From the NCBI GenBank assembly GCA_002354655.1, contig DELY01000003.1, positions 176,635-240,634 of the forward strand: a DNA stretch of 64,000 nt, read 5' to 3'. Positions 29,980-38,321 of the stretch are shown here, one piece after another. The notes under the pieces are model-generated. The model saw nothing but the letters and a program-made list of their open reading frames with translations. It had not been told where the DNA came from and searched no databases. Both the position numbers and the translations under genes were made by a program. Position 1 is the first letter of the stretch. Every line of letters begins with the position of its first letter. Source of the stretch: Pseudomonas sp. UBA2684 (GTDB lineage Bacteria > Pseudomonadota > Gammaproteobacteria > Pseudomonadales > Pseudomonadaceae).

Positions 29980-31914
29980 GTGTCCGCCATTCTGTCGTTA
30001 TTGCGCAGTCGCTTGTTGCGTCCAGTATTTCTGGCCTTGGGCGTTGCCTTGTTGGCGCAGGTGCTGGTGGCCGTGGCGTTGACGCGCGGCACGGTGGCAA
30101 CCCTGGTGGCTGATTTGAGCGCAGGTTTGCAGGCGGATACCCAGCGCCTGGCGGGCGAGCTGGAGTTGGCGGGACAGGAAGTGCAGGGCGGGCTGGAAAG
30201 CCTTTCCGGGCGCACGCAAAGCCAGTTGGCTGCTGGGCTTTCGGCGCGCCTGGCACAAGAGCAGGAGCAACTCCGTGGGGTGCTGGAAAGCAACCTCAAG
30301 CGCTCGGCGGATGACTTGGCGCAGTTGCTTGCGGCCGTTGCGCCTAAGGCGATCTGGGATAACGACGTGCCGGCGCTGACCGAGTTGGCGCGGGTTGCCC
30401 AGCGCAACCCGGCGGTGCTGTTCGTGGTGTATTCCGATGCCCAGGGCGAACGATTGACTCGCCACCTGAACAGGCAGGACCTGCGCGTGAAGGCGCTGCT
30501 GGATAAGGGTGAGGGGCGCGGTGCGCTGGATAAAGTGCTGCAGGCGGCGCGTAACGATACGGGGGTCTATCTCGCCGAGGCCTCGATCAGTCCGATGGGG
30601 TCGGAGATCGGCAAGGTGCTGCTGGGTGTATCTACCGTGGCGGTCGACGAAGAGCTGGCGGCGCTGGATCAGCGCTTTGTTGCGTTGATCGACAGCAGTG
30701 GTCGCTTGGTCTCCGATAGCCTCAGTGGTGCGGCGGCCGATAGCAGTGCGGCGTTGGCTGCGCGCTTGGATACCGCACGTGAGGCGGCCTCTGGCATGGC
30801 GTATAGCAGTGGTGCGGTGGTGGAGCGAGCGGCCGCGAGCTTGCGTTGGAATATCAGCCTGGGCTTGGCCCTGGTCGGGCTGGGCATTTTGCTGGTTCTG
30901 GCGTTGGTGCTGGGGCGGCGCGTGGTCAGCAAGCTGCATACGCTGATTGCGGTATTGAATGACTGGGCGGCCGGCGAGGGCGACCTGACCCGGCGGGTCG
31001 AGCTGGACAGTCGCGATGAAATTGGCGACATGGCGGCGGCGGTCAACCGTTTTGTCGCCAAGCTGCAGCCCATTGTGCGTGAGGCGGGCGAAGTGGCGGT
31101 GCGTACCGGTCAGGAAATCGCCAGTCTGGCCACCCGCAGTGCTGCGGCAGAGGCGGCGGCCGAGCGTCAGCGCGATGAGGTGGCGGGCAGTCTACAGGCT
31201 CTGGCGTTGATGGCGGGCGAGGCGCAGGCGGAAAGCCGGGCGATGCAGGAGGCGCAGCAGCGTGTGGCGGCGATCCGTCAGGCGGCGCACGAGAATGCTG
31301 CGATTGCGGCGCGGGTTGGCGGCTCGATTGACGAGCTAGTGTTGCGTGTCGAAAGCGGTGCGGCGGTCATTGAGCGCCTGGCCAAGCAAAGCGAGCAGAT
31401 CGAGGTGGTGCTCACGGTGATTCGCTCGATTGCCGAGCAGACCAACCTGCTGGCCCTGAATGCGGCGATCGAGGCGGCGCGTGCGGGGGAAAGCGGTCGC
31501 GGCTTTGCCGTGGTGGCCGACGAAGTGCGCGCGCTGGCAAGCAAGACGCAGCAGTCGACCGGCGACATCCAGGCGCACATCGGTGCCTTGCAGAAGGGCG
31601 CGCAGGAGGCCGTCGGCGCCATAGCTCAGGCTGGGCAGCAGGCTAATCAGGGCTTGGCGGCGTTGCGAGAAAGTGCGCGGGTTCAGCAGTCGGTGCAGGC
31701 GGCGGTCGACGAAGTGCATGGCGCGATCAATGCTGCTACTCAGGCAGCGGCCCATCAGGCGCAGGGTGCCGATGCGGTGCGCGGACGGGTCGAGGTGATT
31801 CATGCCGAGGCGCAGCGTGCGGCAGAAGCGGTGGCGGCCACTGCCAAGAGTGGTCGGGTGCTGGATGGGCTGGCGGCGCAGTTGAAGGCCAGTCTGGGGC
31901 AGTTTCGGGTTTAG
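29980..31914 (+). CDS. Methyl-accepting chemotaxis protein
   Basis: A 644-residue chemoreceptor. The first membrane helix (about 12-34) is followed by a periplasmic sensor region of about 250 residues, the second helix (about 290-312), a HAMP domain (about 313-365, with [13 protein letters not shown]), and a signalling coiled coil. The conserved tip around 480-515 reads [20 protein letters not shown]. The C-terminus lacks a CheR-tethering pentapeptide. The ligand is unknown; the sensor region is helical at first, then has a strand-rich PAS/Cache-like part. The start is GTG 29980 with taggag 8-9 bases upstream. From memory this gene is not at this place in P. aeruginosa PAO1, so it may be a lineage-specific insertion. 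Confidence 0.92.
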   Translation: MSAILSLLRSRLLRPVFLALGVALLAQVLVAVALTRGTVATLVADLSAGLQADTQRLAGELELAGQEVQGGLESLSGRTQSQLAAGLSARLAQEQEQLRGVLESNLKRSADDLAQLLAAVAPKAIWDNDVPALTELARVAQRNPAVLFVVYSDAQGERLTRHLNRQDLRVKALLDKGEGRGALDKVLQAARNDTGVYLAEASISPMGSEIGKVLLGVSTVAVDEELAALDQRFVALIDSSGRLVSDSLSGAAADSSAALAARLDTAREAASGMAYSSGAVVERAAASLRWNISLGLALVGLGILLVLALVLGRRVVSKLHTLIAVLNDWAAGEGDLTRRVELDSRDEIGDMAAAVNRFVAKLQPIVREAGEVAVRTGQEIASLATRSAAAEAAAERQRDEVAGSLQALALMAGEAQAESRAMQEAQQRVAAIRQAAHENAAIAARVGGSIDELVLRVESGAAVIERLAKQSEQIEVVLTVIRSIAEQTNLLALNAAIEAARAGESGRGFAVVADEVRALASKTQQSTGDIQAHIGALQKGAQEAVGAIAQAGQQANQGLAALRESARVQQSVQAAVDEVHGAINAATQAAAHQAQGADAVRGRVEVIHAEAQRAAEAVAATAKSGRVLDGLAAQLKASLGQFRV

Positions 31915-32034
31915 TGTGAAGGTCGTATGGCGGCGCTCGCGCTGCGTCCTTCTCCGTCGGGGGAGGGCGTGGGGCGCCGGAGGCAGGGTTGCTTCGCCGC
32001 AGGTGAAAGGCTAGGAAAGAAAATGCAGGCAATA

Positions 32035-32062
32035 AAAAACCGAGCGCTTGGCTCGGTTTTTT
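32035..32062. terminator. Bidirectional terminator between chemoreceptor gene and tRNA-Leu
   Basis: accgagc (32039-32045) pairs with gctcggt (32051-32057), flanked by six A on the left and six T on the right. It can end the rightward chemoreceptor transcript and the leftward tRNA-Leu transcript. Confidence 0.85.
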
Positions 32063-32066
32063 GAAT

Positions 32067-32153
32067 TGGTGCCCAGGAGAAGACTCGAACTTCCACGACC
32101 GTAAGGTCACCAGCACCTGAAGCTGGCGTGTCTACCAATTTCACCACCTGGGC
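32067..32153 (-). tRNA. tRNA-Leu (anticodon CAG)
   Basis: An 87-nt class II tRNA with encoded CCA. The acceptor arm is gcccagg pairing with cctgggc, the anticodon stem ccagc/gctgg encloses ttcaggt with anticodon CAG (plus strand 32117-32119), a long variable arm follows, and the T arm contains gttcgagtc. The anticodon reads CUG, the main leucine codon in high-GC Pseudomonas. It is transcribed leftward, opposite to rnr, from a strong-looking promoter at 32218-32246. The same position beside rnr is known in P. aeruginosa. Confidence 0.97.
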
Positions 32154-32217
32154 GTCGATTGCAATGATCGCTCATTTACTATCAACTACAACCACGTTTG
32201 CCGTCGTTGTGGCGCGC

Positions 32218-32246
32218 ATAATACGGACCGACTTTTTACTTGTAAA
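32218..32246 (-). promoter_or_regulatory. Sigma-70 promoter of tRNA-Leu
   Basis: On the leftward strand TTTACA (32246-32241), a 17-base spacer and TATTAT (32223-32218) are followed by a G+C-rich discriminator gcgcgcc. That arrangement is typical of stable RNA promoters under stringent control. The predicted start gives a 5' leader of about 60 bases before the mature tRNA. Confidence 0.7.
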
Positions 32247-32359
32247 CCCCTGTTGTTAAAAAATTTTATTGCGTGTGCCGGGCTGACCCGGGCAGTGGTT
32301 TCGCGCTTCAATAGGCACATGGCAAACCGACTTTATATAGAAAAGGTGAACTCTCTCTA

Positions 32360-34942
32360 ATGGCCGATTGGCAATCCCTCGATCCCGAGGCCGCCCGCGA
32401 AGCGGAAAAATACGAAAATCCTATCCCCAGTCGCGAGCTGATTTTGCAGCACCTCGCCGAGCGCGGCTCACCGGCGAATCGCGAGCAGCTACTCGAAGAA
32501 TTTGGCCTCAGCACCGAAGAGCAGATCGAAGCCTTGCGTCGCCGCCTGCGCGCCATGGAGCGTGACGGGCAACTGATCTACACCCGTCGTGGCACGTATG
32601 CGCCGGTCGACAAGCTGGATTTGATTCTTGGGCGCATCAGCGGTCATCGCGATGGTTTCGGTTTCTTGATTCCGGACGATGGCAGCGACGACCTGTTCTT
32701 GAGCCCGGCGCAGATGCGCCTGGTGTTCGATGGCGACCGTGCATTGGCGCGCGTCACCGGCCTCGATCGCCGTGGTCGGCGCGAAGGTGGCGTGGTCGAG
32801 GTGATTTCCCGTGCCCATGAAACCATCGTTGGCCGCTACTACGAAGAAAGCGGTATTGGTTTCGTGGTCGCCGATAACCCGAAGATTCAGCAGGAAGTGC
32901 TGGTCACTCCGGGGCGGAATGCCGGCGCCAAGCAGGGGCAGTTCGTCGAGGTGAAGATCACCCACTGGCCGACCCCGCGCTTCCAGCCCCAGGGCGATGT
33001 ACTCGAAGTGGTCGGCAACTACATGGCGCCGGGCATGGAAATCGACGTGGCGCTGCGCAGCTACGACATCCCGCACGTCTGGCCCGAGGCCGTGGTCAAG
33101 GAGGCGCGCAAGCTCAAGCCGGAAGTCGAGGAGAAGGACAAGGAAAAACGCATCGATTTGCGTCATCTGCCGTTCGTCACCATCGACGGCGAAGATGCCC
33201 GCGACTTCGACGACGCGGTGTATTGCGAGAAAAATGGTAGCAACTGGCGACTGTTCTCCGGCGGCTGGAAGCTCTATGTGGCCATCGCTGACGTGTCGCA
33301 TTACGTCAAGGTCGACTCGGCGCTGGATGCCGAGGCGCAGGTGCGCGGCAACTCGGTGTATTTCCCTGAGCGGGTGATTCCGATGCTGCCGGAGGAGTTG
33401 TCCAACGGCCTCTGCTCGTTGAATCCGCAGGTAGATCGTCTGGCCATGGTCTGCGAGATGAGCATCTCGAAAACCGGCAAGATGACCGACTACCAGTTCT
33501 ACGAGGCGGTGATCCACTCGCACGCGCGGCTGACGTACAACAAGGTCAGCGCCATGCTCGAGCAGCCGAAAAGCAGTGAAGGCAAGGCGTTGCGCGGTGA
33601 GTACAAGGAAGTGTTGCCGCACCTCAATCAGCTCTATTCGCTGTACCAGGTGTTGTTGGCGGCACGCCATGAGCGCGGTGCCATCGACTTCGAGACCCAG
33701 GAAACGCGGATCATCTTCGGCGCCGGGCGCAAGATCGCCGAGATTCGCCCGACCCAGCGCAACGATGCGCACAAGTTGATCGAAGAATGCATGCTGGCGG
33801 CCAACGTGGCGACCGCCGCGTTTATGCAGAAGCATGAAATTCCGGCGCTGTACCGGGTGCACGATGGTCCGCCGCCGGAGCGTTTGGAGAAGCTCAAGGC
33901 GTTTCTCACCGAGCTGGGCTTGTCCCTGCACCGTGGCAAGGCCAAAGAAGGCCCGTCGCCCAAGGATTACCAGGCCTTGCTGGAAAGTATCCGCGGGCGC
34001 CCGGACTATCATCTGATTCAGACCGTGATGCTGCGTTCGCTGAGCCAGGCGGTGTACAGCGCCGACAATCATGGCCACTTCGGTCTGAATTACGAGGCGT
34101 ATGCGCACTTCACTTCGCCGATCCGCCGCTACCCGGATCTGTTGATCCATCGGGCGATTCGCAGTGTGATCCGCTCCAAGCTCGACACCCCGCACGTCAA
34201 GCGCGCCGGTGCCATAAGCGTACCCAAGGCACGTATCTATCCCTACGACGAGGCGGCCCTGGAGCAGCTTGGCGAACAATGCTCGATGTCCGAGCGGCGC
34301 GCCGACGAAGCGACCCGCGATGTGGTGAACTGGCTGAAATGCGAGTTTATGAAAGACCGCGTCGGCGAGATTTTCCCCGGCGTCATTACCGCCGTGACCG
34401 GCTTTGGCTTGTTCGTCGAGTTGACCGATATCTATGTCGAAGGTCTGGTGCACGTCACCGCACTGCCGGCGGATTACTACCACTTCGACCCGGTGCATCA
34501 CCGGTTGGCCGGCGAGCGCAGCGGGCGTAACTTCCGCTTGGGCGACAGCGTCGAGGTGAAGGTCATGCGCGTCGATCTGGACGAGCGCAAGATCGACTTC
34601 GAAATGGCGCAGAGCGTTACCGAGGCGCCAGTTGGGCGTAAGCGTCGCGGTGCTGGCGATGTGCCGGCGGACAAGGCCGGGCGTGGCACGAAAAGCACCA
34701 CCGCTGCCGATCGCAGCGCTGCCGGTCCGGGCAATACCAATGTGCAGAAGAGCCGCGAGCTGAAGCAGGCGTTGCTGGCCGAGTCGAAAAGCAAGTCGGG
34801 CAAGGGGCGCGGCGGCAAAGCCGAGGCGCCTGCCGCGACGGGCAAAGGCGCGAAGTCCGGCACGCACCGCAAGGGTCCGCCGAAGAGCGGGGCGGCGCCG
34901 GCTGCCAGTGGCGGGCCGCGCAAACGTAAGGCGAAATCATGA
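32360..34942 (+). CDS. rnr: Ribonuclease R
   Basis: A processive 3'-5' exoribonuclease able to unwind structured RNA. The 860-residue protein has an N-terminal winged helix (about 20-85), two cold-shock domains, and the RNB catalytic domain with D276, D282, D284 and D285 in DGEDARDFDD. An S1 domain (about 665-750) follows, then a Lys/Ala/Gly-rich basic tail of about 100 residues. The tail helps act on structured RNA in the family. Its stop overlaps the rlmB start by 4 bases (ATGA). Confidence 0.97.
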   Translation: MADWQSLDPEAAREAEKYENPIPSRELILQHLAERGSPANREQLLEEFGLSTEEQIEALRRRLRAMERDGQLIYTRRGTYAPVDKLDLILGRISGHRDGFGFLIPDDGSDDLFLSPAQMRLVFDGDRALARVTGLDRRGRREGGVVEVISRAHETIVGRYYEESGIGFVVADNPKIQQEVLVTPGRNAGAKQGQFVEVKITHWPTPRFQPQGDVLEVVGNYMAPGMEIDVALRSYDIPHVWPEAVVKEARKLKPEVEEKDKEKRIDLRHLPFVTIDGEDARDFDDAVYCEKNGSNWRLFSGGWKLYVAIADVSHYVKVDSALDAEAQVRGNSVYFPERVIPMLPEELSNGLCSLNPQVDRLAMVCEMSISKTGKMTDYQFYEAVIHSHARLTYNKVSAMLEQPKSSEGKALRGEYKEVLPHLNQLYSLYQVLLAARHERGAIDFETQETRIIFGAGRKIAEIRPTQRNDAHKLIEECMLAANVATAAFMQKHEIPALYRVHDGPPPERLEKLKAFLTELGLSLHRGKAKEGPSPKDYQALLESIRGRPDYHLIQTVMLRSLSQAVYSADNHGHFGLNYEAYAHFTSPIRRYPDLLIHRAIRSVIRSKLDTPHVKRAGAISVPKARIYPYDEAALEQLGEQCSMSERRADEATRDVVNWLKCEFMKDRVGEIFPGVITAVTGFGLFVELTDIYVEGLVHVTALPADYYHFDPVHHRLAGERSGRNFRLGDSVEVKVMRVDLDERKIDFEMAQSVTEAPVGRKRRGAGDVPADKAGRGTKSTTAADRSAAGPGNTNVQKSRELKQALLAESKSKSGKGRGGKAEAPAATGKGAKSGTHRKGPPKSGAAPAASGGPRKRKAKS

Positions 34943-35691
34943 GTCAGTTGGAAAAAATCTACGGTGTGCATGCCGTGGAGGCGTTGTTGCACCATCACCC
35001 GAAACGCGTCAAGCAGGTGTGGCTGGCCGAGGGCCGCAGTGATCCGCGGGTGCAGCCGTTGCTCGAGTTGGCGGCGCAGGCGCGGGTTGCGGTAGGGCAG
35101 TGCGAACGGCGGGAGATGGATGCCTGGGTCGAGGGCGTGCACCAGGGAGTGGTGGCGGATGTCAGCCCGAGTCAGGTGTGGGGCGAGGCCATGCTTGAAG
35201 AGTTGCTTGATCGTGCCGAAGGCCCGCCGCTGTTGCTGGTGCTCGATGGCGTGACCGATCCGCACAACCTTGGCGCGTGTTTGCGCACGGCCGATGCGGC
35301 TGGCGCGCTGGCGGTGATTGTGCCGAAAGACAAGTCCGCCACGCTCACGGCGACCGTGCGCAAGGTCGCGTGTGGCGCCGCCGAAGTGATTCCGCTGGTG
35401 GCGGTGACCAACCTAGCGCGCAGCCTGGAAAAGCTCCAGCAGCGCGGCTTGTGGATCGTCGGCACTGCCGGCGAGGCCGAGCAGGAGCTGTACCAGCATG
35501 ACCTGACCGGGCCAACCGTGCTGATCATGGGCGCTGAAGGCAAGGGCATGCGCCGGTTGACCCGCGAGCATTGCGATTATCTGGTCAAGCTGCCGATGGC
35601 TGGCAGCGTCAGCAGCCTGAATGTCTCGGTGGCCACCGGCGTCTGCCTGTTCGAAGCGCTGCGGCAGCGCAGTGCTGCCCGCAAGGCGTAG
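34939..35691 (+). CDS. rlmB: 23S rRNA 2'-O-methyltransferase RlmB
   Basis: Methylates G2251 of 23S rRNA in the peptidyl-transferase P loop. The 250-residue SpoU-family protein has a small N-terminal substrate-binding domain (about 1-75) and a knotted SPOUT domain with DGVTDPHNLGACLRTA, MGAEGKGM and SVSSLNVSVATG. Length is normal. It is coupled to rnr by a 4-base overlap. Confidence 0.96.
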   Translation: MSQLEKIYGVHAVEALLHHHPKRVKQVWLAEGRSDPRVQPLLELAAQARVAVGQCERREMDAWVEGVHQGVVADVSPSQVWGEAMLEELLDRAEGPPLLLVLDGVTDPHNLGACLRTADAAGALAVIVPKDKSATLTATVRKVACGAAEVIPLVAVTNLARSLEKLQQRGLWIVGTAGEAEQELYQHDLTGPTVLIMGAEGKGMRRLTREHCDYLVKLPMAGSVSSLNVSVATGVCLFEALRQRSAARKA

Positions 35692-35698
35692 GGCGTAG

Positions 35699-35796
35699 GT
35701 TGGGTTGAGCTGGCGAAGCCCAACGCGGCTGTCGAGGTCGTCGAGCGGAGCACCTCGCGCGCACTGTTGGGCTTCGTCGCTGCGCCCCGCCCCAAC
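35699..35796. repeat. Palindromic intergenic repeat after rlmB
   Basis: cgaagcccaac (35714-35724) and gttgggcttcg (35766-35776) form perfect 11-bp arms. An outer pair (gttggg near 35699, ccccaac near 35788) surrounds them. It is non-coding and lies between the rlmB stop and the rpsF promoter. Confidence 0.55.
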
Positions 35797-35828
35797 TTCC
35801 GCGCTGTTCAAATAATCACCAGTTCGCC

Positions 35829-35857
35829 TTGCGTGTGGCGGGGGGCTTCTCTAGAAT
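35829..35857 (+). promoter_or_regulatory. Sigma-70 promoter of the rpsF operon
   Basis: TTGCGT (35829-35834), a 17-base spacer and TAGAAT (35852-35857) are followed by gtcgcc. It gives a leader of about 115 bases before rpsF, consistent with control at the RNA level. Confidence 0.6.
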
Positions 35858-35933
35858 GTCGCCCCTTGCCGCGACGGCAGGTGCGTTTGTGCCTTTCTGT
35901 CGTAGCAAGACAAACAAGTGAAATTCACTCCTT

Positions 35934-35957
35934 GCCTGACCGCATTTGGCGGCAGGC
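35934..35957 (+). promoter_or_regulatory. Leader hairpin upstream of rpsF (possible S6:S18 autoregulatory site)
   Basis: gcctg-a-ccgc (35934-35943) pairs with gcgg-caggc (35949-35957) around a 5-nt loop with one bulged A, 20 bases before the rpsF start. In several bacteria the S6:S18 complex represses rpsF by binding a leader hairpin with an exposed CCG. Here a ccg is present but inside the stem, so the match to that motif is only suggestive. Confidence 0.35.
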
Positions 35958-35978
35958 TACAACCCGTAAGGAGCATTT

Positions 35979-36404
35979 ATGCGTCATTACGAAATCATCT
36001 TTCTGGTTCACCCGGATCAGAGCGAGCAAGTCGGCGGCATGGTTGAGCGTTACACCAAGCTGATCGAAGAAGACGGCGGCAAAATCCACCGTCTGGAAGA
36101 TTGGGGCCGTCGTCAGCTGGCTTACGCCATCAACAACGTCCACAAAGCCCACTACGTGATGCTCAACGTTGAGTGCACCGGCAAAGCCTTGGCTGAGCTG
36201 GAAGACAACTTCCGTTACAACGATGCCGTGATCCGTAACCTGGTCATCCGTCGCGACGAGGCCGTTATCGACCAGTCCGAGATGCTCAAGGCTGAAGAAA
36301 ACCGCAGTGAGCGCCGTGAGCGTCGCGACCGTCCTGAGCACGCCGATTCCGCCGATGGCGATGACAGCGACAACAGTGACAACAGCGACAACGCTGACGA
36401 GTAA
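35979..36404 (+). CDS. rpsF: 30S ribosomal protein S6
   Basis: Binds the central domain of 16S rRNA together with S18. The 141-residue protein has the normal ferredoxin-like core (about 1-100), then an acidic tail rich in Asp, Ser and Asn (about 118-141). In E. coli the S6 tail is extended with glutamates by RimK; here the tail is Asp/Asn-rich instead. The ribosome site aaggag precedes ATG 35979. First gene of the operon rpsF-rpsR-DUF2232-rplI. Confidence 0.98.
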   Translation: MRHYEIIFLVHPDQSEQVGGMVERYTKLIEEDGGKIHRLEDWGRRQLAYAINNVHKAHYVMLNVECTGKALAELEDNFRYNDAVIRNLVIRRDEAVIDQSEMLKAEENRSERRERRDRPEHADSADGDDSDNSDNSDNADE

Positions 36405-36432
36405 TCCACGGATCTATTGAGGAGCCACTCTC

Positions 36433-36663
36433 ATGGCACGTTTCTTCCGTCGTCGTAAATTCTGCCGTTTCACCGCTGAAGACGTGAAAGAGATCGATTT
36501 CAAAGATCTCAACACCCTGAAAGCCTACATCTCGGAAACCGGCAAAATCGTTCCTAGCCGTATCACCGGTACCAAGGCTCGTTATCAGCGTCAGCTGGCT
36601 ACCGCTATCAAGCGCGCCCGCTTCCTGGCCCTGCTGCCCTACACCGACAGCCACGGCCGCTGA
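36433..36663 (+). CDS. rpsR: 30S ribosomal protein S18
   Basis: S6 partner in the 30S platform. The 76-residue protein begins [13 protein letters not shown], with one Cys at position 11, and contains the conserved [16 protein letters not shown] segment. tgaggag lies upstream of ATG 36433. It follows rpsF by 28 bases. Confidence 0.98.
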   Translation: MARFFRRRKFCRFTAEDVKEIDFKDLNTLKAYISETGKIVPSRITGTKARYQRQLATAIKRARFLALLPYTDSHGR

Positions 36664-36699
36664 AACCGGATGTTCGACAAAAAGTAAGGGATAAATCGC

Positions 36700-37593
36700 A
36701 TGCGCGCCTTAGCTGAATTCATTATGCGCGGCCGTATGCAGGCCACTCTCGTGGTGGTCGTTTCTGCGGCATTGCCGCTGCTGTTCTGGTTGAGTGCTGC
36801 CGCCGGGAGCCTGGTGCTTCTGCGGCGTGGTTGGAGCGATGCCGTCGGCATCCTCGCCTGGGCCCTGCTGCCGGCCATTGGCTGGTGGTATTTCGGTGAG
36901 CCGCGCACCCTGTTGGTGTTGCTCGGTGCACTGAGTTTGGCGTTGTTGTTGCGCGCCAATCTGTCCTGGAACCGCGTGCTGCTGTGCAGCGTGGCGTTGG
37001 GCCTGGTGTACGGGCTGATTTTGGGTGCGGTGTTCCGCGAACCCATCGAGGCGATGGCAGGTGAGCTGAACAAGCTTCTGCCGCAAATGCTCGAGGGGGT
37101 TCACCAACAGATGTCGGTGGACGAGCGAGCGCGCCTGGAGAGCCTGATTGCACCGGTGCTGACCGGTTTATTGGCGGCTTTGTTGCAGATCGTCAGCCTG
37201 CTGAGCCTGATGCTGGGGCGTTATTGGCAGGCGCTGTTGTACAACCCGGGTGGTTTCGGGCACGAATTTCGTGCCCTGCGACTGCCTCCGTCGCTGGCGA
37301 TGTTGCTGCTGGTCGGCATGCTGTTAGGTCCCAATCTGGGGCCGCAAATGGCCATGCTGACACCGCTGTGCAGTGTCCCGCTGGTGTTTGCGGCCATCGC
37401 CCTGTTGCATGGGCTGGTGGCGCAAGGGCGATTGGCGAAGTTCTGGCTGGTCGGGCTGTACATCACGCTGCTGTTGTTCATGCAGCTGACTTATCCGTTA
37501 CTGGTGGTTTTGGCCATTGTCGACAGTCTGTTTGATTTTCGTGGTCGCTTTGAGCGCAAGCACGGCTCAAGTCCCACGAACGGTGAAGGTTAA
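36700..37593 (+). CDS. DUF2232 (YybS-like) membrane protein in the ribosomal protein operon
   Basis: A polytopic inner-membrane protein of 297 residues with about seven or eight helices, including about 14-36, 43-58, 63-80, 84-104, 147-170, 200-220 and 225-290. Inserted between rpsR and rplI, as in other Pseudomonas. No catalytic motif is visible and its function is unknown. It is read from ATG 36700 after gggataaa; rplI follows by 21 bases. Confidence 0.82.
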   Translation: MRALAEFIMRGRMQATLVVVVSAALPLLFWLSAAAGSLVLLRRGWSDAVGILAWALLPAIGWWYFGEPRTLLVLLGALSLALLLRANLSWNRVLLCSVALGLVYGLILGAVFREPIEAMAGELNKLLPQMLEGVHQQMSVDERARLESLIAPVLTGLLAALLQIVSLLSLMLGRYWQALLYNPGGFGHEFRALRLPPSLAMLLLVGMLLGPNLGPQMAMLTPLCSVPLVFAAIALLHGLVAQGRLAKFWLVGLYITLLLFMQLTYPLLVVLAIVDSLFDFRGRFERKHGSSPTNGEG

Positions 37594-37614
37594 AAGTTAA
37601 GAGGTAAGACCCAA

Positions 37615-38061
37615 ATGGAAGTCATCCTGCTGGAAAAAATCGCCAACCTGGGCAACCTGGGCGATAAAGTGAACGTCAAGGCTGGTTACGGTCGTAACTT
37701 CCTGCTGCCGTTCGGTAAAGCCACCGCTGCTACCGCTGCGAACGTTGCTGCATTCGAAGCACGTCGCGCCGAGCTGGAAAAACTGGCTGCCGAGAAGAAA
37801 GCTTCTGCTGAAACTCGCGCTGCTCAGCTGGCTGAACTGGAAGTCACCATCACCGCTACCGCGGGCGATGAAGGCAAACTGTTCGGTTCCATCGGTACGC
37901 ACGACATCGCTGATGCCCTGACCGCCTCTGGCGTTGAAGTGGCTAAAGCTGAAGTGCGTCTGCCGAACGGCACCATTCGCCAAGTGGGCGAATACGACGT
38001 GGCCGTGCACCTGCACAGCGACGTTGAAGCGACCGTCAAGGTGGTAGTAGTAGCTGCCTAA
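37615..38061 (+). CDS. rplI: 50S ribosomal protein L9
   Basis: Binds domain V of 23S rRNA near the L1 stalk. The 148-residue protein has the N-terminal domain ([24 protein letters not shown]), the long connecting helix (about 40-75) and the C-terminal domain. gaggt precedes ATG 37615. It ends the operon and is followed by a structured repeat and a terminator. Confidence 0.98.
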   Translation: MEVILLEKIANLGNLGDKVNVKAGYGRNFLLPFGKATAATAANVAAFEARRAELEKLAAEKKASAETRAAQLAELEVTITATAGDEGKLFGSIGTHDIADALTASGVEVAKAEVRLPNGTIRQVGEYDVAVHLHSDVEATVKVVVVAA

Positions 38062-38063
38062 GA

Positions 38064-38199
38064 ACCTATCTACGATCTGCTGCGCGTCGGCCCTGCTGCG
38101 TTAAAAACAGGCTCGGAATGCTGATTTACAGCTCGTAAACTCCGCTTCCTCGCCTGTTTTTGCCTTGCATGGCTCTAGCTCGCGAGATCGTAGAAAGGT
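38064..38199 (-). repeat. Structured intergenic element, copy B
   Basis: Second copy of the element family. Read leftward it has gcaaggc (plus strand 38162-38168), stem aaaaacaggc/gcctgttttt (38103-38112 with 38152-38161), inner stem tttac/gtaaa (38125-38129 with 38135-38139), and aacgcagca (38094-38102). Outer arms ctacgatct and agatcgtag lie at 38070-38078 and 38185-38193. It sits between rplI and dnaB. Confidence 0.7.
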
Positions 38200-38216
38200 G
38201 CTACGGTCGCCTGCTA

Positions 38217-38247
38217 AGCGGGCCTTGCACTTAGGTGCAGGCCCGCT
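38217..38247 (+). repeat. GC-rich hairpin before the terminator
   Basis: agcgggcc-t-tgcac (38217-38230) pairs with gtgcaggcccgct (38235-38247) with one bulged base and a 4-nt loop. It stands directly before the terminator at 38254. Confidence 0.5.
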
Positions 38248-38253
38248 AACATC

Positions 38254-38294
38254 GGGCACGGCATTGCGAAAGCGATGCCGTGCCCTTTGTTTTT
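38254..38294 (+). terminator. Strong terminator of the rpsF-rplI operon
   Basis: gggcacggcat (38254-38264) pairs perfectly with atgccgtgccc (38275-38285), with a GAAA tetraloop closing the inner stem, followed by tttgttttt. It stands 28 bases before the dnaB start codon, so dnaB needs a promoter within or near this stretch, or readthrough. Confidence 0.85.
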
Positions 38295-38321
38295 CTACAC
38301 CAGAATTCTGCCCAGAGCCTT

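Noticed and set aside
32489-34867. A 792-codon leftward open frame opposite rnr
   Set aside because: The composition is His/Arg/Ala-rich with no domain. It mirrors the codon pattern of rnr, which is certain on the plus strand.
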